The notes: a model not told the origin generated them from the letters alone. Positions 38,677-47,767 are shown, counted from the first letter of the stretch. The stretch is 64,000 nt of DNA from a bacterium (GCA_009772925.1 WOUQ01000005.1:280024-344023); one strand, 5' to 3'. A program made the numbers and translations.

Positions 38677-39462
38677 ATGCCAGCCGTACGCTCCGTATTC
38701 ATCTCGGATGTCCATCTGGGCACCCGGGCCTGCCAGGCCGACAGCCTGCTTACCTTCCTGCGCGACCACCCCGCCGAACACCTCTATCTGGTGGGCGACA
38801 TCATCGACCTGTGGAGCATGCGTCGCGGCATCCACTGGAGCCCGACGCAGAACACCGTCATCCAGAAGGTTCTGCGCCGCGCCCGCCACGGCGAGCACGT
38901 GGTGTTCGTGCCCGGCAACCATGACGAGGCCCTGCGCGACTATTGCGAGACCGCCTTCGGCGATATCCGGGTGGAGCGGGAATACGTGCACGAGACTGCC
39001 GACGGTCGCCGCTTCCTGCTCATCCACGGCGACGAGTTCGACCAGGTGACGCGGCACCACCGCTGGGTGGCCGTGCTGGGCGACATGGCCTACAACGGCC
39101 TGGTGCGGATCAACGGCTGGCTGTCCAGGCTGCGCCGCCTGTTCGGCATCCCGGGCTACTGGTCACTGGCCGGCTATGCCAAGCGGCGGGTGAAGACCGC
39201 CTTGCAGTTCATCTTCGACTTCGAGGATTCGGTCATCCGCCACGCGCGCGAGCGCGGTCTCGACGGTGTCATCTGCGGCCACATCCACTGGGCCGCGCTG
39301 AAGGAGGTCGACGGCCTCGTCTACGCCAACTGCGGCGACTGGGTGGATTCGTGCAGCGCCATCGTCGAGCACACCGACGGCCGACTGGAAATGGTGCAGT
39401 GGAGCCTGTTGTGCCGCCAAGCCAGGCCGGAGCCGATCTCCGAGCACATCGAGGCCTACTGA
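38677..39462 (+). CDS. PlcP-like metallophosphoesterase (phospholipid-degrading; LpxH-related)
   Basis: The 261-residue protein is a calcineurin-like phosphoesterase of the LpxH/COG2908 type, with metal ligands in FISDVHLG, LVGDIIDLWS, VFVPGNHDEA, LIHGDEFD and VICGHIHWA. Details such as DVHLGTRACQA, the WSLAGYAKRRVKTAL segment and NCGDWVDSC fit the PlcP branch, which in Sinorhizobium cleaves phospholipids to diacylglycerol during phosphate starvation, better than LpxH itself. The Pho box upstream and the two glycosyltransferases downstream support that reading. An LpxH role remains possible. The stop overlaps the next start (TGATG). Confidence 0.75.
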   Translation: MPAVRSVFISDVHLGTRACQADSLLTFLRDHPAEHLYLVGDIIDLWSMRRGIHWSPTQNTVIQKVLRRARHGEHVVFVPGNHDEALRDYCETAFGDIRVEREYVHETADGRRFLLIHGDEFDQVTRHHRWVAVLGDMAYNGLVRINGWLSRLRRLFGIPGYWSLAGYAKRRVKTALQFIFDFEDSVIRHARERGLDGVICGHIHWAALKEVDGLVYANCGDWVDSCSAIVEHTDGRLEMVQWSLLCRQARPEPISEHIEAY

Positions 39463-40604
39463 TGCGCGTCCTCATGGTTTCCGATGTCTATTTTCCGCGC
39501 ATCAACGGCGTCTCCACCTCGATCGAGACCTTTCGCGCGGCGCTGGCGGAGGAGACCGTCGACGTCGCGCTGATCGCCCCGGACTATGGCGACGGCAGCG
39601 CTTCCGCGGGCGTCACGCGGGTGCCCTCACGGCCGGTACCGGGCGACCCGGAGGACCGCCTGGCGCGCTACGGCGCCCTGCGTCGGGCCTGCCTGGCGGT
39701 CGCGCGCGACTGCGATCTGGTGCATGTGCAGACGCCCTTCGCCGCCCACTACGCCGGCCTGGGCGCGGCCCGTAAGCTGGGCAAGCCGGTGCTGGCCACC
39801 TATCACACGCTGTTCGAGGAGTACCTGCACCACTACGTGCCCTGGCTGCCCGCCGCCCTGCCGCGCGCCATCGCGCGGCATTTCTCGCGCCGCCAGTGCA
39901 ACGACCTGGACGCGGTGATCGTGCCGTCCACGGCGATGCGCGAGCGCCTGCGCGCCTACGGCGTGCGGCGCCCCCTGCACGTGCTGCCCACCGGCCTGCC
40001 CGAGCGCGCCTTCGCGCCCGCCGACGGCGCCCGCTTCCGCGCCGGCCTCGGCATCGCGGCGGAGACCCCGCTGGCCCTGTTCGTCGGCCGCGTCGCCCAC
40101 GAAAAGAACATCGGCTTTCTGCTGGAAGCGGTGGCGCGGGCGCGCCGCGCGCATCCCGATCTGGTCTTCCTGATCACCGGCGAGGGCCCGGCGCGCGCCG
40201 ACCTGGAACGCCAGGCCCGACTGCTGGGACTGGGAGGGCAGGCGCGCTTCCTCGGCTATCTCGACCGGCGCGACCAGTTGCCGGCCGCCTACGCGGCGGC
40301 GGACGTCTTCATCTTCGCCTCGCGCACCGAAACGCAGGGACTGGTGCTGCTCGAGGCCATGGCCCAGGGCTGCCCGGTGGTCGCCCTGTCGGCGATGGGC
40401 ACCCGCGACATTCTGGAACCCCGCCGCGGTTGCCGCATCGCCGCCGACGATCCCGCCGATTTCGCCGACACCCTGGGCAAACTCCTGGACAACCCCGCCG
40501 CCCGCCGCCAGCTCGGCGACGAGGCCGCAGCCTATGCGCGGGAATGGTCCGACCGCGCGCTGGCCCGACGTCTGGCCAACCTGTATCGGGATCTGGCGGC
40601 ATGA
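39462..40604 (+). CDS. GT4-family glycosyltransferase, probably glycolipid-forming
   Basis: The 380-residue protein has a GT-B fold. The N-terminal Rossmann half opens MRVLMVSDVYFPRINGVSTS with HVQTPFAAHYAGL and ATYHTLFEEYLHHYVPW. The C-terminal half has ALFVGRVAHEKNIGFLLEAV and the nucleotide-sugar-binding FASRTETQGLVLLEAMAQG with the conserved Glu-x7-Glu. It resembles Agt-type enzymes that glycosylate diacylglycerol under phosphate limitation. It overlaps the phosphoesterase stop and the next gene start, so the three are cotranslated. The sugar donor is unknown. Confidence 0.85.
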   Translation: MRVLMVSDVYFPRINGVSTSIETFRAALAEETVDVALIAPDYGDGSASAGVTRVPSRPVPGDPEDRLARYGALRRACLAVARDCDLVHVQTPFAAHYAGLGAARKLGKPVLATYHTLFEEYLHHYVPWLPAALPRAIARHFSRRQCNDLDAVIVPSTAMRERLRAYGVRRPLHVLPTGLPERAFAPADGARFRAGLGIAAETPLALFVGRVAHEKNIGFLLEAVARARRAHPDLVFLITGEGPARADLERQARLLGLGGQARFLGYLDRRDQLPAAYAAADVFIFASRTETQGLVLLEAMAQGCPVVALSAMGTRDILEPRRGCRIAADDPADFADTLGKLLDNPAARRQLGDEAAAYAREWSDRALARRLANLYRDLAA

Positions 40605-41752
40605 CCCCGTTGCGCCTCCTGCTGGTCACGGAAACCTATCCGCCGGAGATCAACGGCGTCGCCATGACCAGCGCCCGTCTGGTCGAAGGCATGCGCCGGC
40701 GCGGACACTGGGTGGGCGTGGTGCGGCCGCGCCAGCAGGGCGACCGCGAGCACGGGGTGGACGCGGACACCTGGACGGTGCCCGGCCTGCCCATCCCCAA
40801 CTATCCGGGCCTGCGCCTGGGCCTGCCGGCGTGGCGTCGTCTGGGACAGCTGCTGGACAGCCAGCGGCCGCACCGCGTGCACGTGGTCACCGAGGGTCCT
40901 CTCGGCTGGGCGGCGCTGCGCGCGGCGCGCACGCGCAACCTGCCGGTGACTTCCGGGTACCACACGCATTTCGAGCAGTACAGTCCGCACTATGGCCTGC
41001 GCTGGCTGACGCCCTGGATCAGCGGCTGGATCGACGGCCTGCACCGGCGTTGTCAGGCCACTCTGGCGCCCACGCCGGAACTGGCGGCGACCCTGGCGGC
41101 GCGCGGCATCCCCGGCACGCAGGTGCTCGGACGCGGCGTCGATATCCACCTGTTCCGCCCCGAGCGCCGCGATCTCGAGCTGCGGCGTCAATGGGGCGTG
41201 GCGGAAACCGCCCCCGCCTGCCTGTATGTCGGCCGCATGGCCCCGGAAAAGAACCTGTCCCTGGTCGAAGCCGCCTTCGCCCGCATCGCCGAACGGCATG
41301 CGGACGCGCGCATGATCTGGGTGGGCGACGGCCCGAGTCTGGCCGGATTACGCCGGCGCCACCCCGCGCACATCTTCGCGGGCCCCCGGCTGGGCGAAGA
41401 TTTGGCCCGCCACTATGCCAGCGCGGACCTCTTCCTGTTCGCCAGCCTGACCGAAACCTGGGGCAACGTGCTGGGCGAGGCCCTGGCCAGCGGCCTGGCG
41501 GTCGTGACCTACCGCCGCGCGGCGGGTGAACACCTGATCGTCGAGGATGTGAACGGGCTAGCGGTGGGGGCTGGCGATGCGGAGGCCTTCATCGCGGCGG
41601 CGTATCGGGTGGCCGCCGAGCCGGCCCTGCGCGCCCGGCTGGGCGCCGCGGCCAGCGTATCCATGCGCGCCCACGGCTGGGACGCAATCGTCGAACGCTT
41701 CGAACAGGTCCTGCGCGCGACGCGTGCAGCCGCGCCTGACCCGTCGGTTTGA
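40601..41752 (+). CDS. GT4-family glycosyltransferase, second of the pair
   Basis: The 383-residue protein is a homologous but distinct GT-B enzyme. Its N-terminal half starts LRLLLVTETYPPEINGVAMT with SGYHTHFEQYSPHYGL; its C-terminal half has ACLYVGRMAPEKNLSLVEAA and FASLTETWGNVLGEALASGL with the Glu-x7-Glu motif. It may add a second sugar or use a different donor. The ATG overlaps the stop of the first glycosyltransferase (ATGA). It is the last gene of the Pho-box operon. Confidence 0.85.
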   Translation: MTPLRLLLVTETYPPEINGVAMTSARLVEGMRRRGHWVGVVRPRQQGDREHGVDADTWTVPGLPIPNYPGLRLGLPAWRRLGQLLDSQRPHRVHVVTEGPLGWAALRAARTRNLPVTSGYHTHFEQYSPHYGLRWLTPWISGWIDGLHRRCQATLAPTPELAATLAARGIPGTQVLGRGVDIHLFRPERRDLELRRQWGVAETAPACLYVGRMAPEKNLSLVEAAFARIAERHADARMIWVGDGPSLAGLRRRHPAHIFAGPRLGEDLARHYASADLFLFASLTETWGNVLGEALASGLAVVTYRRAAGEHLIVEDVNGLAVGAGDAEAFIAAAYRVAAEPALRARLGAAASVSMRAHGWDAIVERFEQVLRATRAAAPDPSV

Positions 41753-41767
41753 GCAGGGGCGCGCGGA

Positions 41768-42016
41768 TCAGGCCTCGTCGTCGGGCTCGGCCAGGTATTT
41801 GTGCAGGCGCCGTTCGAACACGTGGCGGTCGAAGCGCCACTCCTCCAGCAAGCGCATGGCCAGCTCGAACGGCTTCTTGTCGAGCTCGTACAGGCAGCCC
41901 AGATTGAAGGTGGCGGACGACTCCAGGGCCATGCACAGATCCTGCAGATCGGAGGCAGCCTTCTCGTCCTGATTCTTGCGAATGTACTTGGCGATGTCTT
42001 TGACGGCGTTGCTCAT
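41768..42016 (-). CDS. Small protein of unknown function, downstream of the pyruvate-kinase-like gene
   Basis: The 82-residue protein (MSNAVKDIAKYIRKNQDEKA at its start) is soluble and predicted mostly helical, with an acidic C-terminus (AEPDDEA). It starts ten bases after the stop of the pyruvate-kinase-like gene and so is probably in the same operon. I recognise no domain. It converges on the glycosyltransferase operon. Confidence 0.7.
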   Translation of the reverse strand: MSNAVKDIAKYIRKNQDEKAASDLQDLCMALESSATFNLGCLYELDKKPFELAMRLLEEWRFDRHVFERRLHKYLAEPDDEA

Positions 42017-42025
42017 GGCGCTTCC

Positions 42026-43906
42026 TTACCAATGTAAGGCCCGCAAGCGGGCGGATTTCTTGTGCTGGTGCGCCCGCATGCGGCGGGCGATGTCATCCAG
42101 CATGGCGATGGCGTCCAGCACGAACGGACCCTTGTTCAACATGACGCACTCGGCGCGCTCCGACATGGCGGCATCGGTCATTTCCGCGCGCGAGGGCAGA
42201 TTCTCCTTGATCAGTTGCTCGAACACCTGCGTCGCCCAGACCACCGGCACGTGCGCGGCCTCGGCGACCCAGAGCATCTCCTCCTGCACTTCGGCGAGCC
42301 GGCTCCAGCCGATCTCCACCGCCAGATCGCCGCGCGCGATCATCAGCCCGAACGGCGCCCGGCCGCTGCCCTCGACGATGATCTCCGGCAGGTTGGCCAC
42401 CGCGCGGCGCGTCTCGATCTTGGCGATGCGGCCGAGCCGGCCGGCGCCCCGCGCCTCCAGTTCCGCCGCCAACCTGCGCATGTCCTCGGCCGACTGCACG
42501 AAAGAATACCCCACGATGTCGGCCTCGCGGGCGACGAAATCGAGGTCCAGCAGATCCTTGTCGCTGAGGGCGGGCAGGCGGATGTCGCTGTCCGGGAAGT
42601 TGAGGCCCTTGGCCGGCCGGATCTTGTCGCCCTCCGGGCGGGCGCGGGTGATGCGCAGCCAGGCGCCCTCGGCGTCCACCTTTTCCACCTCGGCGCCGAT
42701 GTGGCCGTCATCGATGAAGACCCGCTCGCCCACGCGCAGGCTGTCGAGCACCTCGGGCTGGGCACAGGGCACGCGGCCGGCGGGGGCGCCGTCGCCGCCC
42801 TCGCCCGCCTCGCCCGGCGCGCCATCCCGCGACAGCAACAGACGCTCGCCGACATGCACGAGGATGACCTCGAAGCTGTCTTCCAGCGCTCCCACCCGCG
42901 CCAGGCGCGAGTGGCCGCCACCCGACAGGTGCTTCAGCTCGCAGCCCTGCTCCAGCCAGACGTTGTCGGCGGCGCAGGCCAGCACGTGCGCTTCGCCCAT
43001 GCGCTCAAGTACGTTGAGGATGCGTTTCTTGCCGCGCGCGTCCATCCCCTCCACCAGGTCGCCCGGCTGCAGGCGCAGCAGCCAGTCGCGCGCCACGCTG
43101 ACGCGCGCGTAGCCGGCCAGGCCGGTGGCGCCGCGCAGGCCGGGACCACCCGGCTCGCCGCTGGCGTCGAACAGGAAATAGGCCGGTGCCCGCGTGTCAC
43201 CGCGCTCGTCTCGGCGGGGCTTGAGACGCAGGCGGCCGGGCGTGGCGGCCATGTCGCCGGTGCGCAGGCGCGGCCCCGCCAGGTCCATGTGGATCGGACA
43301 GGCGCGCCCGGCGGCCTCGGCGGCAGCGCGCACGTTGTCGATCATGGCCTGCCAGACCTCGGGCCCGTCGTGGGCGCAGTTGATACGGGCGAGGTCCATG
43401 CCCCGCTCCAGCAGATCGCGCGCGAAGCGGGGGTCCTGCGCCGCCAGGAGAGGCAGCGTGACCATGATGCGGGTGCGGCGCCCCTTCGGTTCCTTGCCCA
43501 GCAGATGCCGGGTGTTCTCGCGCAGGCGGCGGTCGCCCGCCCGTTTATCCTGGCCCAGCCGAGTCAGGGCAGCGGCGTCGCTCGGGCAGGCGCAATCCAA
43601 GGCGTCCAGGGCCAGGGCGACTGAATCCAGGGTGGCCTGCACATGCCCCTCGCAACGCCCCAGCGAAGACAGGCCGAGGTCGGACAGGCGCTCCTGCATG
43701 TCGCGCAAATCCTCGCGCCGGAAAGCGATGTAGGTGGCCAGATTGGCGAGCGCGCGGGCATGGCCCGGGCCGGTCAGGGCCGGCCGCCACGCGCGCAACA
43801 ATTCTCCGCGTCCGGCCTCGACGCGGGCGCGCAGACCGGCCATGGCCTGCCGCAGTTCGGAAAGGGAATTCAAGTTGGAGTCCAGACTGTCTGACTCAGA
43901 CAGCAT
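42026..43906 (-). CDS. Divergent pyruvate-kinase-like protein with N-terminal extension
   Basis: The 626-residue protein has pyruvate-kinase motifs: MDLARINCAH, IHMDLAGPRLRTGDM, KGLNFPDSDIRLPALSDKDL, RIAKIETRRAVANL, MIARGDLAVEIGWSRL and VVWATQVFEQLIKENLPSRA. The usual catalytic arginine, aspartates, lysine-glutamate pair and threonine are present. It differs from housekeeping enzymes by a 140-residue N-terminal extension, an enlarged lid domain with several inserts, and the loss of the C-terminal allosteric domain. Pho-box repeats lie just upstream. If their best -10 (TATGCT, 43902-43907) is used, the transcript would start inside the frame, and the ATG at 43843 would be the true start (605 residues). 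Confidence 0.8.
   Translation of the reverse strand: MLSESDSLDSNLNSLSELRQAMAGLRARVEAGRGELLRAWRPALTGPGHARALANLATYIAFRREDLRDMQERLSDLGLSSLGRCEGHVQATLDSVALALDALDCACPSDAAALTRLGQDKRAGDRRLRENTRHLLGKEPKGRRTRIMVTLPLLAAQDPRFARDLLERGMDLARINCAHDGPEVWQAMIDNVRAAAEAAGRACPIHMDLAGPRLRTGDMAATPGRLRLKPRRDERGDTRAPAYFLFDASGEPGGPGLRGATGLAGYARVSVARDWLLRLQPGDLVEGMDARGKKRILNVLERMGEAHVLACAADNVWLEQGCELKHLSGGGHSRLARVGALEDSFEVILVHVGERLLLSRDGAPGEAGEGGDGAPAGRVPCAQPEVLDSLRVGERVFIDDGHIGAEVEKVDAEGAWLRITRARPEGDKIRPAKGLNFPDSDIRLPALSDKDLLDLDFVAREADIVGYSFVQSAEDMRRLAAELEARGAGRLGRIAKIETRRAVANLPEIIVEGSGRAPFGLMIARGDLAVEIGWSRLAEVQEEMLWVAEAAHVPVVWATQVFEQLIKENLPSRAEMTDAAMSERAECVMLNKGPFVLDAIAMLDDIARRMRAHQHKKSARLRALHW
43887..43903. repeat. 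17-bp palindrome at the start of the pyruvate-kinase-like gene
   Basis: CTGTCTGA-C-TCAGACAG is a perfect inverted repeat covering codons 2-7 of the annotated frame, or the 5' leader if translation begins at 43843. It may be an operator or a translation-control hairpin. Confidence 0.5.
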
Positions 43907-43913
43907 AGACGCT

Positions 43914-43946
43914 CAAGGTGACGACCGTGTTACGGAATTGTGACAG
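43914..43946 (-). promoter_or_regulatory. Pho-box array upstream of the pyruvate-kinase-like gene
   Basis: On the minus strand CTGTCAC, CCGTAAC and TCGTCAC follow each other at 11-bp spacing. The first is a perfect half-site and the other two match at five of seven positions. The second pair is followed after 10 bases by TATGCT, a good -10 hexamer. Confidence 0.65.
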
Positions 43947-43967
43947 CGGCCCCGCCGCCGCCGCGCC

Positions 43968-44750
43968 TCAGCCGAAGCGGCCGGTAATGTAGTCCTCGGT
44001 CTGCTTTTTCTGGGGTTTGACGAACAGGCTGTCGGTCTTGCCGAACTCGACCAGTTCGCCCAGGTACATGAAAGCGGTCAAATCCGAGATGCGCGCCGCC
44101 TGCTGCATGTTGTGGGTGACGATGGCGATGGTGTAGTCGTTCTTCAGTTCGTCGATGAGTTCCTCGATCTTGGCCGTGGAAATCGGGTCCAGGGCCGAAG
44201 TGGGCTCATCCAGCAAGACGATCTCCGGCTTCACCGCGATGGTGCGGGCGATGCACAGGCGCTGCTGCTGACCGCCTGACAGGGACAGACCACTCTGCTG
44301 CAACTTGTCCTTGGCTTCCTGCCACATGGCCGCCTTGCGCAGGGCCCATTCCACGCGGTCGTCCATCTCCGACTTGGCGAGTTTCTCGTAGAGACGCACG
44401 CCGAAGGCAATGTTCTCGTAGATGGTCATGGGGAAGGGTGTGGGCTTCTGGAACACCATGCCGATCTTCGCCCGCACCAGGTTCACATCCTGCTTCTTGT
44501 CCAGCAGGTTCTTGCCGTGGAAGTTGATCTGCCCTTCGGCCCGCTGGCCGGGGTAGAGGTCGTACATGCGGTTGAAGGTGCGCAACAGGGTGGACTTGCC
44601 GCAGCCGGAAGGACCGATGAACGCCGTCACCTGATTCTTGGCGATGTCCAAGGACACATCCTTCAGGCCGCGGAAGTCACCGTAGAAAAAGTTCAGATCT
44701 CGGATGGACAGGATGGCTTCGCCGTCTGCGGTGGGTTCAAGGGCGGACAT
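43968..44750 (-). CDS. pstB: Phosphate ABC transporter ATP-binding protein (system 1)
   Basis: PstB powers high-affinity phosphate uptake. The 260-residue protein has Walker [10 protein letters not shown], the Q-loop [14 protein letters not shown], the ABC signature [14 protein letters not shown], Walker [14 protein letters not shown] and the family end [12 protein letters not shown]. The start [11 protein letters not shown] lies 14 bases after pstA. It is the last gene of system 1, so phoU is absent from the usual position. Compared with system 2 the two PstB proteins are similar but clearly different. Confidence 0.97.
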   Translation of the reverse strand: MSALEPTADGEAILSIRDLNFFYGDFRGLKDVSLDIAKNQVTAFIGPSGCGKSTLLRTFNRMYDLYPGQRAEGQINFHGKNLLDKKQDVNLVRAKIGMVFQKPTPFPMTIYENIAFGVRLYEKLAKSEMDDRVEWALRKAAMWQEAKDKLQQSGLSLSGGQQQRLCIARTIAVKPEIVLLDEPTSALDPISTAKIEELIDELKNDYTIAIVTHNMQQAARISDLTAFMYLGELVEFGKTDSLFVKPQKKQTEDYITGRFG

Positions 44751-44764
44751 GGGGAACTCCGGGT

Positions 44765-45607
44765 TCAGTCTGTGGATTTCTTGCGGAACAGCACGCGGGC
44801 CAGGATGTTGACGCCAAGCACGAACAGGGCGATCAGCAGGGCACCGCCCCAGGCCAGGTTGACCCAGTTTTCGTAGGGACTCATGGCGAACTGGAAGATC
44901 ACCACCGGCAGGTTGCCCATGGGCTGCGACATGTCGGTACTGTAGAACTGGTTGTTCAGCGCGGTGAACAGCAACGGCGCGGTTTCCCCGGTGACGCGGG
45001 CGATGGCCAGCAGGATGCCGGTCACCACCCCGGCCTTGACTGCGCGCAGGGTGACCTTCAGGGAAACCTGCCAACGCGGCGCGCCGACGGCGAAGGCGGC
45101 CTCGCGCAGGGCCGTGGGCACCAGCAGCAGCATGTTCTCGGTGGTGCGCACCACCACGGGGACGGCGATCAGGGACAGGGCGACGGAACCCGCCCAGCCC
45201 GAGAAGCCGCCCAGGGTCGCCACCATCAGGGCATAGACGAACAGGCCGATGACGATGGAGGGCGCCGACAGCATGATGTCGGTGACGAAACGGGTCATGG
45301 CGGCGAACTTCGAGGTGGTCCCGAATTCCGCGAGATAGATGCCCGCCAGGATGCCGATCGGCGTCGATACCAGGGTGGTCATGCCGACGATCATCAGGCT
45401 GCCGACGATGGCGTTGCGCAAACCGCCGCCCTCGGAACCCGGGGCCGGCGTGTCCTCGGTGAAGAACTCCCAGGACAGGGCGGAAAAACCGTTGTAGAAG
45501 AGGGTCCAGAGGATCCACAGCAGGGCGAGAAGACCAAAAAGCATGGCCCCCATGGACAGGGCGATGCCGATGCGATTGGTCCAGACACGGCGCGAATAGA
45601 GTTGCAT
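44765..45607 (-). CDS. pstA: Phosphate ABC transporter permease PstA (system 1)
   Basis: PstA is one of the two membrane subunits of the phosphate channel. The 280-residue protein has six predicted membrane helices and the EAA-type loop for contact with PstB ([20 protein letters not shown]). The family segment [20 protein letters not shown] lies in the first periplasmic loop. It starts 10 bases after the pstC stop. Length is normal. Confidence 0.95.
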   Translation of the reverse strand: MQLYSRRVWTNRIGIALSMGAMLFGLLALLWILWTLFYNGFSALSWEFFTEDTPAPGSEGGGLRNAIVGSLMIVGMTTLVSTPIGILAGIYLAEFGTTSKFAAMTRFVTDIMLSAPSIVIGLFVYALMVATLGGFSGWAGSVALSLIAVPVVVRTTENMLLLVPTALREAAFAVGAPRWQVSLKVTLRAVKAGVVTGILLAIARVTGETAPLLFTALNNQFYSTDMSQPMGNLPVVIFQFAMSPYENWVNLAWGGALLIALFVLGVNILARVLFRKKSTD

Positions 45608-45617
45608 GGGGAAACTC

Positions 45618-46589
45618 CTAGCGGCCCTGCTTGGCGACGCTGCGGCGAATCAGCCAGCGGGAGATGGCCAGGACGACGAAGGTGATGATGAACAGCACCA
45701 GACCCAGGGCGAACAGGGCGGAAATGTGCAGGCCCGGGTCTGCCTCGCCGAACTCGTTGGCCAGGGTGGAGGCGATGGAGGTGCCCGGCGCGTAGAGGCT
45801 GCCGACGATGCGGTTGGCGTTGCCGATGACGAACGTGACGGCCATGGTCTCGCCCAGTGCCCGGCCCAGGCCGAGCATGATGCCGCCGATGACGCCGACG
45901 CGGGTGTAGGGCAATACCACATGGATGACCACCTCCCAGGTGGTGCAGCCGACCCCGTAGGCCGACTCCTTCAGGGCTGGCGGCACGGTCTCGAACACGT
46001 CGCGCATGACCGAGGCGACGAAGGGAATCACCATCAGCGACAGCACGATGCCGGCGGTGAGGATGCCGATGCCGATGGGCGGCCCGGCGAACCAGCCACC
46101 GATCACCGGTACGTCGCCCAGAGCGGCCTGCAAATGCGGCTGCACGTGCGCGGCGAACAGGGGCGCGAACACGAACAGGCCCCAGATGCCGTAGATGATG
46201 GAGGGTACCCCGGCCAGCAGCTCGATGGCGGTGCCGAGGGGACGGCGCAGCCAGACCGGGCAGGTTTCCGTGAGGAACAGGGCGATGCCGAAGCTGACCG
46301 GCACGGCGATGACGAGGGCGATGATGGAGGTCACCACCGTGCCGTAAATGGCGGACAGGGCGCCGTACTGATCCTCCGGCACGTTCCAGACGTTGGTCCA
46401 GAGGAAGGCGGGGCCGCTCTCGCGGAACACCGGCAGAGCCTCCATGGCCAGGGAAATCAGGATGCCCACCAGGGCCGCGAGGACAAGGAAGGCGAACGCC
46501 AGGGTGACCTGATGGAAGAGGAAATCCTGTAACTTGAATTTCCTGACCTGCTCGGCATGCAGGTCGACGGGTGCTTGCGCTGCGCGCAT
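45618..46589 (-). CDS. pstC: Phosphate ABC transporter permease PstC (system 1)
   Basis: PstC pairs with PstA in the membrane. The 323-residue protein has six membrane helices and the coupling loop KESAYGVGCTTWEVVIHVVL. The segment ELLAGVPSIIYGIWGLFVFA is diagnostic, as is GRALGETMAVTFVIGNANRI. It is separated from pstS by a 107-base gap with a strong hairpin. Length is normal. Confidence 0.96.
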   Translation of the reverse strand: MRAAQAPVDLHAEQVRKFKLQDFLFHQVTLAFAFLVLAALVGILISLAMEALPVFRESGPAFLWTNVWNVPEDQYGALSAIYGTVVTSIIALVIAVPVSFGIALFLTETCPVWLRRPLGTAIELLAGVPSIIYGIWGLFVFAPLFAAHVQPHLQAALGDVPVIGGWFAGPPIGIGILTAGIVLSLMVIPFVASVMRDVFETVPPALKESAYGVGCTTWEVVIHVVLPYTRVGVIGGIMLGLGRALGETMAVTFVIGNANRIVGSLYAPGTSIASTLANEFGEADPGLHISALFALGLVLFIITFVVLAISRWLIRRSVAKQGR

Positions 46590-46654
46590 GGCGATGATCC
46601 TGGTGATCGGGGTTGGCTTTACTCGCGTCCGGGCAGATCGGCCGCTGGCGGCCG

Positions 46655-46678
46655 GGGCGCGGGGGATGGCCCGCGCCC
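46655..46678 (-). other. Hairpin between pstS and pstC (system 1)
   Basis: GGGCGCGGG (46655-46663) pairs with CCCGCGCCC (46670-46678) around six bases. It lies between pstS and pstC without a T-run. Such hairpins often stabilise the upstream message so that the binding protein is made in excess; that role is inference. Confidence 0.55.
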
Positions 46679-46696
46679 GCAGCGCTCAGGCGGCGG

Positions 46697-47725
46697 TCAC
46701 CGAATCGTCTTCATCTCGGCTTCGACCATCTTCACCACGCTCTCGGGCAGAGGCACGAAACCCAGGTCCTCGGCCATCTTCTGGCCGTTGCGCAGCGACC
46801 AGGTGAAGAACTCCACCACGCCCTTCTGCCGGTCGGGGTTGGCCCCCGCTTCGTAGGCGAGAATGTAGGTAGCGGAAGTGATGGGCCATGCGTTCTTGTG
46901 GGTCTGGTCCAGCAGATCCGGTGCCATGCCCTTCACCTTGAAGTTGGCGCCGGCGGCCGCGGCCTCGACGGCATCCTGGCTGGGCACGATGAAATTGCCC
47001 GCCTTGTTTTTCAGGGCGACGAAGTTCATGCGGTTCAGCATGGCGTCGGCGATGTCGACGTAGCCGATGGCGCCGGCGATCTTCTGCACGTTGGTGGCCA
47101 CGCCCGCGTTGCCCTTGCCGCCGATGCCGTTGGCCGGCCAGTTGACGCTGTTGCCCGCGCCCACCTCGCGCATGAAGGCGGCGGACTGCTTGGCCAGGTA
47201 GTGGGTGAACACGAAGGTAGTGCCCGAGCCGTCGGCGCGATGGGCGATGGTGATGGCCCGGTCGGGCAGCTTCAGGCCGGGATTGAGGCGGGCAATGGCC
47301 GGGTCGTTCCACTTCTGGATGGCGCCGCGGAAGATGTCCGCCGAGGTCGGGCCATCCAGCTTGAGCGCGCCGGAGGCAACCCCGGGCAGGTTGAAGACGA
47401 GGGTGACGCCGCCCATCACGGTGGGCACCTGCACCAGCTTGGCCGCATCCAGGTCGGCTTCGCCGAGCGGCGCGTCGGTACCGCCGAAGTCCACCGTCTT
47501 GGCGCGAATCTGCTTGACCCCGCCGGAAGAGCCGATGGCCTGGTAATTCACCTTCTTGCCGGTGGCCTGCCGGTAGGCTTCCGCCCACTTGGCATAGACC
47601 GCCGCCGGAAAAGTGGCGCCGGCGCCGGTGATGTCGCTGGCACTCACGGAAAAGCTGAAGACGATGCCCGCCAGGGTGGCGGACGCCGCGGCGGTCAGCT
47701 TGGACAGAAAACGCGCGCTTTGCAT
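46697..47725 (-). CDS. pstS: Periplasmic phosphate-binding protein PstS (system 1)
   Basis: PstS captures phosphate in the periplasm and delivers it to PstCA. The 342-residue protein has a signal peptide ending SFSVSASD and the phosphate-contact segments ITGAGATFPAAVYAKW, GSSGGVKQIRA and HRADGSGTTFVFTHYL. This is the enterobacterial type. GGAGAG precedes the ATG at 47725; an in-frame TTG at 47737 was rejected. The promoter region upstream holds Pho-box repeats. Confidence 0.97.
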   Translation of the reverse strand: MQSARFLSKLTAAASATLAGIVFSFSVSASDITGAGATFPAAVYAKWAEAYRQATGKKVNYQAIGSSGGVKQIRAKTVDFGGTDAPLGEADLDAAKLVQVPTVMGGVTLVFNLPGVASGALKLDGPTSADIFRGAIQKWNDPAIARLNPGLKLPDRAITIAHRADGSGTTFVFTHYLAKQSAAFMREVGAGNSVNWPANGIGGKGNAGVATNVQKIAGAIGYVDIADAMLNRMNFVALKNKAGNFIVPSQDAVEAAAAGANFKVKGMAPDLLDQTHKNAWPITSATYILAYEAGANPDRQKGVVEFFTWSLRNGQKMAEDLGFVPLPESVVKMVEAEMKTIR

Positions 47726-47767
47726 GACACTCTCCAATCGATGCGCCCCGAGTCAGGGCAAGGCGCA

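Noticed and set aside
38677..39462. Plain LpxH assignment
   Set aside because: The fold is shared, but motif details, the Pho box and the glycosyltransferase neighbours favour PlcP. LpxH is kept as the alternative.
46655..46678. Terminator between pstS and pstC
   Set aside because: The stem is strong but no T-run follows on the minus strand, so transcription probably continues into pstC.
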